A stretch of 64,000 nucleotides of DNA from Collinsella sp. AM33-4BH (GTDB lineage: Bacteria; Actinomycetota; Coriobacteriia; Coriobacteriales; Coriobacteriaceae), in the NCBI RefSeq assembly GCF_003469205.1, contig NZ_QSIN01000001.1, positions 290,514 through 354,513 on the forward strand, read 5' to 3'. This document shows positions 58,189 through 64,000 of this stretch, in pieces. The notes beneath the pieces are model-generated. The model ran no database searches and was not told the origin of the DNA. It was given only the letters and a program-made list of their open reading frames with translations. Within the stretch, counting starts at the first letter, position 1. Each line of letters starts with the position of its first letter. A program made the translations under genes and the position numbers.

Positions 58189-59289
58189 ATGCACAATAAG
58201 CGCGTGCTCGTCGCCATGAGCGGCGGCGTCGATTCCAGCGTGACCGCGTATCTGCTCAAAAGTCAGGGTTACGAATGTGTCGGTGCCACCATGCGCCTCA
58301 CCTGCCCCGCACCCGATCCCGTCACGGGCATGAGTAAGGTCGACCGCGATATCGCCGATGCAAAGGCCGTCGCCGAGCGCCTGGGGATACCCCACCATGT
58401 GCTCGACCTGCAGCAGACCTTCGACCGCAACGTTATCGAGCGCTTCGTGACCGCCTATCAGGAGGGACTGACGCCCAACCCGTGCATCATCTGCAACCGC
58501 CACATTAAGTTTGGCGCGTTGCTGGATGCGGCGCTGGATATGGGCTGCGACTACATCACCACGGGCCACTATGCCAAAACGAGCCAGGCACCCGACGGCA
58601 CCTGGCAGCTACATCGCGGCGAGGACCCCAAAAAGGACCAGAGCTACTTTTTGTATTCGCTCACGCAGGAGCGGCTGTCGCGCACGATCTTTCCGTTGGC
58701 GGGTCTGGACAAGGAGCACGACGTGCGCCGCATTGCCGCCGAACAGGGCTTTGCCAACGCCAAGAAGGCCGAAAGCGAGGATATCTGCTTTATTCCAGAC
58801 GGTGACTACGCGGGCTATATCGAGCGCCGCTGCGGACATGCCGCCGAGCCGGGCGATATTGTATGGCGCGACGGCAGCGTGGTCGGACGCCATAACGGCG
58901 CGCTGCGCTACACCATCGGTCAGCGCAAGGGCCTGGGCGTCGCGATGGCGCACCCCGTGTACGTAACGGGCGTCGACACCACCGGCAACACCGTGCATCT
59001 GGGTGAGGCCGAAGACCTTGTCGCCACCGCTCTCACGGCTAACGACTGGATTTGGAGCGCCCCGGCCGATCGTATGGAGACAGAGCTCAATGCTGGCGGC
59101 ATTCGTGTGGGTGCCAAGTACCGTTATCGTCAAAAGGACCAGGCAGCGACCCTTACGCACGGCGAAGACGGGCAAATGCTGCTGACCTTTGACGAGCCGC
59201 AGCGAGCCATCGCCCCCGGCCAGGCAGTCGTAGTCTACCGCGGCGACATCGTCCTGGGCGGCGGCACCGTTACGGCAGCCATCAGGTAG
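58189..59289 (+). CDS. mnmA: tRNA-specific 2-thiouridylase
   Basis: 366 residues, with AAGGAGAA upstream. It adds the 2-thio group to U34 of Lys, Glu and Gln tRNAs. The PP-loop is VAMSGGVDSSVTAYLL. Catalytic Cys are in NPCIICNRHIKFG and SEDICFIPDGDY. The KDQSYFLYSLTQERL segment and C-terminal beta barrel are as in the family. The sulfur ultimately comes from cysteine, consistent with the cysK neighbour. Confidence 0.96.
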   Translation: MHNKRVLVAMSGGVDSSVTAYLLKSQGYECVGATMRLTCPAPDPVTGMSKVDRDIADAKAVAERLGIPHHVLDLQQTFDRNVIERFVTAYQEGLTPNPCIICNRHIKFGALLDAALDMGCDYITTGHYAKTSQAPDGTWQLHRGEDPKKDQSYFLYSLTQERLSRTIFPLAGLDKEHDVRRIAAEQGFANAKKAESEDICFIPDGDYAGYIERRCGHAAEPGDIVWRDGSVVGRHNGALRYTIGQRKGLGVAMAHPVYVTGVDTTGNTVHLGEAEDLVATALTANDWIWSAPADRMETELNAGGIRVGAKYRYRQKDQAATLTHGEDGQMLLTFDEPQRAIAPGQAVVVYRGDIVLGGGTVTAAIR

Positions 59290-59297
59290 CCACGGGA

Positions 59298-60671
59298 TTA
59301 TCGCCGCACGTGTCGAAGCACTTCAACAGCAGCATTCACCTCGATAACGCGACGCTTCAGGCCGCGGCGAATGGACTCGAGCCGGCCCTCCGCCGTGGCC
59401 CACTTGCTCCGCGATAGAATCTTTATCGCTTCTTCAACAAATCCGTTGAGCCGCGATGAATCGAACCAATCGAGCGAGTCCGCAAGCGCCAGCTGGACGG
59501 AAGGGTCGGGCCCAAACGGCTTAGCGGAAAACCCAAACTCCCCAGCTGCGAGCACGACAGTTGGCACGTTATACCACAGACAGTTGCCGCTATCGAACAG
59601 CGGAGCAGGTTTTATCTCCAGGGTATCGACATTGCGGATGATGCCGAAGTTTCGCCAATGGCGGTCGCTGTTGGCCAATAGGGCATCGCAGACAATCATC
59701 TGCGACATAGACCTTCTCACAGCGGCCTCATCGGCACCATGCTTGCCGAGGTAGCAACAGTACCGGTCGTACGTCGAGTTTCCCCGCTGACTACCAAGTA
59801 CGCCCTTAACGTAAACAGCCGGAACGTATTCCTCGCGGCCGTCAAGAAAGTCGTCGCACAGGCACACGGGGCCATTGAACATGCGCTCAACCGTGTAAGG
59901 AACAAACTCCCCCTTGGAAAGCAAGCGACGATGTAGAGCCGTTGCAACCGCCTCGTTAAAGGGACGTTGATCGTCCATCCCGCACCCTTTAGCCAAAACG
60001 CGAATGCCGTTTCGGATCATCCACGATTTAGGGAGCTCGCCCTCGGACGTGTTATCCGGATTTTTTAGACCGATGCCTTCCAGCCAACCCGAGCGCTCTT
60101 CGGGCGCCGATCGCTCAAATTCGTTCTCAAAGTAATTGATGCTTTGCCATTTGAGTTCGGCGCAATCGGCCGGCCGCAGCCAATAACAATCCGAAAGCGA
60201 TAAGCCCAGGCACCGAACCGGAACCTCGATGCCACTGGCAATTCCCAGTTCACGATAGCGCGAGACGAGTCCAGGGCGGACGTCAGGCACCGACCGATGG
60301 CTCCACCACACGTTGAGCTCCCGTTTATTCACCGTAGGAGAAGAGCTCGAGCATGTGCCAAACGGCATTCGTTGCGCATCGAGGACCTCGGCGATTTCGA
60401 AGGGAAACTCACGCGTCGGATCAAATGAGACATGCGCGACCTCATGGTCGGCCGACATCAGCGTAAACTTGCGTCCCACATCAGCCGCAGGACGGCGTCC
60501 TCGCTTACGGACCTTTTGGTAGGCGGTCGCAGAATTGTACTCGACCATCTTCCGGCCGCCCACAGTATTGCATGCGAGCGTTCCGGATGCCGCCAGTTGC
60601 GATATGCGAGCCTTCGTGACGCCTAGCAGGCGGGCGGCATCACCCATAGATAAGTATTCCGATGTATCCAT
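59298..60671 (-). CDS. HTH-fused HipA-like kinase
   Basis: 457 residues. ATG 60671 is taken, with GAGG about 11 bases upstream; ATG 60680 is an alternative. Residues about 1-60 form a MerR/excisionase-like helix-turn-helix (YLSMGDAARLLGVTKARISQ). The C-terminal half has HipA-type kinase motifs: the catalytic loop LLANSDRHWRNFGII and the metal motif PAPLFDSGNCLW. Classical HipA toxins pair with a separate HipB. Here the DNA-binding part is in the same chain and no hipB lies nearby. A perfect palindrome stands upstream (60706-60720), suggesting autoregulation. The N-lobe is divergent, so kinase activity is inferred. Lower GC than its neighbours, a hint of transfer. Confidence 0.75.
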   Translation of the reverse strand: MDTSEYLSMGDAARLLGVTKARISQLAASGTLACNTVGGRKMVEYNSATAYQKVRKRGRRPAADVGRKFTLMSADHEVAHVSFDPTREFPFEIAEVLDAQRMPFGTCSSSSPTVNKRELNVWWSHRSVPDVRPGLVSRYRELGIASGIEVPVRCLGLSLSDCYWLRPADCAELKWQSINYFENEFERSAPEERSGWLEGIGLKNPDNTSEGELPKSWMIRNGIRVLAKGCGMDDQRPFNEAVATALHRRLLSKGEFVPYTVERMFNGPVCLCDDFLDGREEYVPAVYVKGVLGSQRGNSTYDRYCCYLGKHGADEAAVRRSMSQMIVCDALLANSDRHWRNFGIIRNVDTLEIKPAPLFDSGNCLWYNVPTVVLAAGEFGFSAKPFGPDPSVQLALADSLDWFDSSRLNGFVEEAIKILSRSKWATAEGRLESIRRGLKRRVIEVNAAVEVLRHVRR

Positions 60672-60705
60672 GCGCCGCATCACCTCGTTAAGTATTTCAC
60701 ACGTT

Positions 60706-60720
60706 AAGATAACTTATCTT
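60706..60720 (-). promoter_or_regulatory. Palindromic candidate operator of the HTH-HipA-like gene
   Basis: AAGATAACTTATCTT, a perfect 7+1+7 palindrome 35 bases upstream of the gene. A direct repeat CGTTAAG occurs beside it. The region is AT-rich and promoter-like. Confidence 0.5.
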
Positions 60721-60750
60721 ATACATGATAATACTAAACGGACTGAATTG

Positions 60751-60776
60751 AAAAAAGGCCCGAAAAATCGGGCCTT
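60751..60776 (-). terminator. Terminator of the M42 peptidase gene
   Basis: On the minus strand AAGGCCCGA-TTTTT-TCGGGCCTT-TTTTC, close after the stop at 60809. Confidence 0.88.
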
Positions 60777-60808
60777 AGTGATTGCTCGGCTGAGTTACCG
60801 ACTGCCCC

Positions 60809-61852
60809 TTAGCGCTGCACGTAGGCGCGGACCAGCTCGTAGGTATTGCGCACACCGTCGGTGTGGCTGCGTTCGTAGTTGTGGCTCGCGTACACGCCGG
60901 GGCCGATCAGGCCGTGACGGATGTCGTAACCGGCCGAAAGCGTGGCCTCGACGTCGGAGCCGTAATGCGGGTACACATCGATGGCGTAATCGAGCTCCAG
61001 CTCGCGCGCGATGTTGGACAGCGTGGTTACCAGGTCGTAGTTGTACGGACCGCCCGAATCCTTGGCGCAAATCGAAACCATGCGCTCGGTGCAGCCAAGG
61101 TCGTCGCCCACGCAACCCATGTCCACGCTGATCATCTCGCGCGTGTCGGCCGGCACGAAGGCGCCGCCGTGGCCGACCTCTTCGTACACGGTAAAGAGCA
61201 GCGATACCTTGCGCGAGAGTGTCACCTCGCCAGCGGCGACGGCACGCGCCAGGCCCAGCAGAATCGACGCGGACAGCTTGTCGTCAAGGAAGCGGCTCTT
61301 GATGTAGCCGCTCTCCGTCACCGTGGTGCGCGGATCCATAGCGATGATGTCTCCAGCCTGAATGCCCAGCTCGAGCACGTCGTCCTTGCTGTCGACGTTC
61401 TCGTCGAGCAGGATTTCCATGTTCTTCTCGATGGTCTTGACCGGCTCATCGGCCACATGCGCCGAAGGCTCGGTATTGAGAACCACACCCGTGTAGACAT
61501 TGCCATCGCGCGTGTAAACGGTGCAGTTCTCGCCATCGGCCGTAGACCACTGATGCCCGCCAAGCGTCGTGGGACGCAGGCGACCATTGTCCTTGATGGA
61601 GCGCACCATGGCGCCCAGGGTATCGACATGACTCGCCAATACGAGCGGCTCGCCCTCGCCGCCAAGCTCAACCAACACGTTGCCCTTATTGGAGCGCTCG
61701 GGGCCAAAGCCCATATCGCGCAACGTTTCCATTAGATAGTCAGTAGCCGCACGGGTATAGCCCGTAGGTGAAGCAATAGAAGTCAGCGTCTTCAACTGGT
61801 CAGTAATATAGGAGAGCGTCTCCTCTAGAGAAGCATCAACATTAGAAGCCAT
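60809..61852 (-). CDS. M42-family metallo-aminopeptidase
   Basis: 347 residues from ATG 61852 (GGAAGG 6 bases upstream; ATG 61858 is too close). Two-metal ligands are visible: LASHVDTLGAMVRSI (His, Asp), SRFLDDKLSASILLGL (bridging Asp), FTVYEEVGHGGA (catalytic Glu and metal Glu), MISVDMGCVGDD (Asp) and YERSHTDGV (C-terminal His). The family forms large tetrahedral cytosolic complexes that trim peptides. Single gene with a terminator. Confidence 0.92.
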   Translation of the reverse strand: MASNVDASLEETLSYITDQLKTLTSIASPTGYTRAATDYLMETLRDMGFGPERSNKGNVLVELGGEGEPLVLASHVDTLGAMVRSIKDNGRLRPTTLGGHQWSTADGENCTVYTRDGNVYTGVVLNTEPSAHVADEPVKTIEKNMEILLDENVDSKDDVLELGIQAGDIIAMDPRTTVTESGYIKSRFLDDKLSASILLGLARAVAAGEVTLSRKVSLLFTVYEEVGHGGAFVPADTREMISVDMGCVGDDLGCTERMVSICAKDSGGPYNYDLVTTLSNIARELELDYAIDVYPHYGSDVEATLSAGYDIRHGLIGPGVYASHNYERSHTDGVRNTYELVRAYVQR

Positions 61853-62062
61853 ATGCATCCTTCCAAGTAAAACTAAGACCGAGCCCCGATTTTAACCGTT
61901 CTGCACGTGCAATACTCTAGAAACCGAGCCGACTCCAGACGTCCCCGCACCGGTTTTGTGCACGCGCTCGGTTTACAGTCCCAATCTTGCATAAATCCTA
62001 TCGGTATCTGCATAAATATGAGGCATCTATTTGCTTCGTCTCAGGGTACCCCACCTTGGACC

Positions 62063-62296
62063 GTGCAAAATACGGAGTATTCAGCACCGTGGACCCCGTC
62101 AGCCCCATCGCAAACGGCAAAGCGACGCGGTTACAGCAGTGTTGCAGGTCGTCGCAAACCAAAAACGCGGTGGCAGCCCCCTCCGCTCATCGATAGCCCG
62201 CCCACAAGGGCTGTCGATGGGCGCCCGCGGGCCGCTACGGCCCATTCGCAACGTTATGCATTTTTCAGAGCTTGCTGAATACTCCCAAAAATGCAC
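62063..62296. repeat. Inverted-repeat-bounded intergenic element
   Basis: GGAGTATTCAGCA (left) and TGCTGAATACTCC (right) are exact 13-bp inverted repeats. Beyond them GTGCA at 62063 pairs with TGCAC ending 62296. Inside is a hairpin around ATCGATAGCCC/GGGCTGTCGAT. Total about 234 bp, similar in length and arm design to the element at 8711-8941. It lies in a roughly 600-base gap (61853-62456) with no convincing gene. Confidence 0.5.
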
Positions 62297-62371
62297 GCTG
62301 GGAAGTGCACCACCTATCCGCAGCGGGCAGCATGCCTTGGTTTTGCCCATCTTGGGGCATCGGCGCGGCAC

Positions 62372-62403
62372 AAAAAGCCCCGCCGCGCGTAGCACGGCGG
62401 GGC
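62372..62403 (-). terminator. Terminator of fucO
   Basis: On the minus strand GCCCCGCCG pairs with CGGCGGGGC and is followed by TTTTTG. Confidence 0.88.
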
Positions 62404-62456
62404 CAGCAGCAAGTCAAAAGACCATACGCCTACGGGCGAAGGACCACCAAACTGGG

Positions 62457-63623
62457 CTAGGCAGCCGGGCAGATCTTCTTGAAGAGCTCGATAACGTCGT
62501 CGAGCGTCGCCTCGCGCGGGTTGCCCGGGAAGCAGGCGTCAGCCATAGCGTCCTTGGCCAGGACCTCGATCTCGTCGGCCTTCATGGCCTCGCAGACGTG
62601 CGGGATGTTCACGTCTGCAGAGAGCTGCTTAACGGCGGCGATGGCGGCATCGGCGGCCTCGTCGGTGCTCATACCCGTGGTGTCAACGCCCATGGCGACG
62701 GCAACCTTGGCCAGGCGCTCGGCGCAAACCGGCTTGTTGAACTCCATAGCGATCGGCAGCAGCATGGCGCAAGCGACGCCGTGCGGGGTGTCGTAGTGAG
62801 CGGACAGGGTGTGAGCCATGGCATGGTCGATGCCCAGGCCAACGTTGGAGAAGCCCATGCCGGCGACATACTGGCCAAGGGCCATGCCCTCGCGGCCGGA
62901 GCCGGGCTGGCCGGACTTGGCCTCGGCGACGGAGTCACGCAGGTTCTCGCTGATCAGCTTAATAGCCTCAAAGTGGAACATGTCGGAGAGCTCCCAAGCG
63001 CCCTTGGTGGTGTAGCCCTCGATGGCGTGGGTCAGAGCGTCCATACCAGTGGAAGCGGTAAGGCCGGCGGGCATGGAAGCCATCATGTCGGGGTCGACGA
63101 CGGCAACCTCGGGGGCGTCGTTGGTGTCGACGCACACGAACTTGCGGACCTTCTCGGGGTCGGTGATGACGTAGTTGATGGTCACCTCGGCGGCGGTACC
63201 GGCGGTCGTCGGCACGGCGATGGTGAACACGGCGTGGTTCTTGGTGGGAGCAACGCCCTCGAGGCTGCGGACGTCGGCGAACTCGGGGTTGTTGATGATG
63301 ATGCCGATGGCCTTGGCGGTGTCCATGGAGGAGCCACCACCGATGGTCACGATAGCGTCAGCCTCGGCGGCCTTGAAGGCCTCGACGCCGTCCTTGACGT
63401 TCTGGATAGTGGGGTTGGGCTTGATCTCGGAGTAGAGGCTCCAAGCGATGCCGGCGGCGTCGAGCTCGTCGGTCACCTTAGCGGTAACGCCAAACTTGAC
63501 CAGGTCGGGATCGGAGCAGACGAAGATCTTCTTGTAGCCGCGACGCTGGAGCTCGCCGGGGATCTCCTTGATGGCGCCGGAACCATGATAAGAAATGGTG
63601 TTGAGAACGAAACGATTAGCCAT
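62457..63623 (-). CDS. fucO: Lactaldehyde reductase-type iron-containing alcohol dehydrogenase
   Basis: 388 residues from ATG 63623 (GGGAGG upstream). Nucleotide-binding IVTIGGGSSMDTAKAIGI. The family block IAVPTTAGTAAEVTINYVIT and NNPEFADVRSLEG match FucO closely. Metal-site His residues are in DALTHAIEGY, GIDHAMAHTLSAHY and TPHGVACAM. It reduces lactaldehyde to 1,2-propanediol with NADH in fucose or rhamnose fermentation, and may accept other aldehydes. No other sugar gene is within view. A LacI/CcpA-like dyad lies upstream. Confidence 0.9.
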   Translation of the reverse strand: MANRFVLNTISYHGSGAIKEIPGELQRRGYKKIFVCSDPDLVKFGVTAKVTDELDAAGIAWSLYSEIKPNPTIQNVKDGVEAFKAAEADAIVTIGGGSSMDTAKAIGIIINNPEFADVRSLEGVAPTKNHAVFTIAVPTTAGTAAEVTINYVITDPEKVRKFVCVDTNDAPEVAVVDPDMMASMPAGLTASTGMDALTHAIEGYTTKGAWELSDMFHFEAIKLISENLRDSVAEAKSGQPGSGREGMALGQYVAGMGFSNVGLGIDHAMAHTLSAHYDTPHGVACAMLLPIAMEFNKPVCAERLAKVAVAMGVDTTGMSTDEAADAAIAAVKQLSADVNIPHVCEAMKADEIEVLAKDAMADACFPGNPREATLDDVIELFKKICPAA

Positions 63624-63722
63624 TGATAGCCTCCCATCGTGTGCGGGGCACCCATTACGCCCCACGCTGCAAGTTCCATCCTAACGCTTTTGAAACAAAA
63701 AACGCGTGAGAACGTCAAAAGT

Positions 63723-63738
63723 GTTAAAGCGTTTCAAC
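63723..63738 (-). promoter_or_regulatory. Candidate LacI-family/catabolite operator upstream of fucO
   Basis: GTTAAAGCGTTTCAAC, a dyad with central CG and AAA/TTT flanks typical of LacI-family sites, about 100 bases before fucO. A related half-site TAACGCTTTTGAAAC occurs at 63681. The remainder of 63624-63964 shows nothing else I can support. Confidence 0.4.
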
Positions 63739-63964
63739 ATAATAACGGAGCCCCAGTCCTTTCCTCCCGACAGCAGCGAAGGCTAGATTATAGGAGCAAT
63801 CGCCCAAAGAATACGACCAACTCAGTCTATAAATTATTTCGGTTGATTTCCGATCTCAGCCGAACACATTGAGCGAATAGGCCGTTCCCGCAGCTAGCCG
63901 AACGCCCCCGAGGTCCCATTCGGGCCCCCGGGTCGGCATTTTCCCAGTTGAAGGAACGGTGGAG

Positions 63965-64000
63965 ATGTGTTTCGATGGGTCCGGTGGCCATGCTCCGCCC
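63965..64000 (+). CDS. Possible start of a gene running off the right edge
   Basis: ATG 63965 opens a frame of 12 codons (MCFDGSGGHAPP) to the window end. AAGGA lies 9 bases upstream. Too short to identify. Confidence 0.25.
   Translation, partial: MCFDGSGGHAPP

Noticed and set aside
62031..63626. Plus-strand open frame of 531 codons opposite fucO
   Set aside because: Antisense to fucO and its upstream gap. Gly/Val/Asp-rich low complexity, no ribosome site.

Overview
The window is GC-rich chromosomal DNA. It most resembles a Coriobacteriia actinobacterium, and a gut Collinsella-type organism is my best guess. The reasons are the AGGAGG-type start sites, Tat and LAxTG-type surface proteins, the folD-fchA-fhs one-carbon set, a C69 dipeptidase, a FucO-type dehydrogenase, and dense hairpin repeats between genes. 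The assignment is inference: there is no rRNA or other phylogenetic marker here. I saw no tRNA, rRNA, CRISPR array, insertion sequence or prophage. Layout. 1-4.6 kb: the N-terminal part of a giant Ig-like surface protein (it runs off the left edge) behind a cobalamin riboswitch. 4.7-10.5 kb: a UbiB/AarF-like kinase with a phasin-like partner, a C69 dipeptidase, a MITE-like inverted-repeat element, and fchA-folD. 10.6-16.1 kb: envelope genes, namely a zinc-ribbon membrane protein, two tandem paralogous lipoproteins and a secreted PI-PLC-like protein with a sortase tail. 16.3-18.5 kb: a nonsense-broken YhcG/DUF1016 nuclease, an ADP-ribosylglycohydrolase and a small protein. 19.3-27.4 kb: a type I restriction-modification system (hsdR, hsdM, hsdS) with a tyrosine recombinase, inverted or headless hsdS copies and four copies of one recombination core. 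This is a phase-variable specificity shufflon and the most striking system here. 27.4-33.9 kb: a zinc-ribbon protein, a cation efflux transporter, a PASTA-like membrane protein, a Cys-rich small protein and a zinc-ribbon DUF3298-like protein. 34-38 kb: fhs and ruvC-ruvA-ruvB. 38-44 kb: an NAD-synthetase-like pseudoenzyme, a superoxide reductase and a SWIM/SNF2 helicase. 44-55 kb: dnaE and an AddA/AddB-like helicase-nuclease pair. 55-64 kb: a YerC-like regulator, a holin-4-like membrane protein, a divergent Rrf2 regulator and cysK, mnmA, an HTH-HipA-like kinase, an M42 peptidase and fucO. How the genes work together. FolD, FchA and Fhs cover interconversion of methylene-, methenyl-, formyl-THF and formate. 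RuvABC, AddAB-like and DnaE serve replication and recombination. Rrf2 and cysK face each other across a promoter with a dyad and probably form a cysteine-supply module. HsdRMS plus the recombinase form a defence or epigenetic switch. In the orientation captured here the hsdM-linked hsdS encodes only a half-length subunit, and inversion at 28-bp repeats would restore a full-length one.
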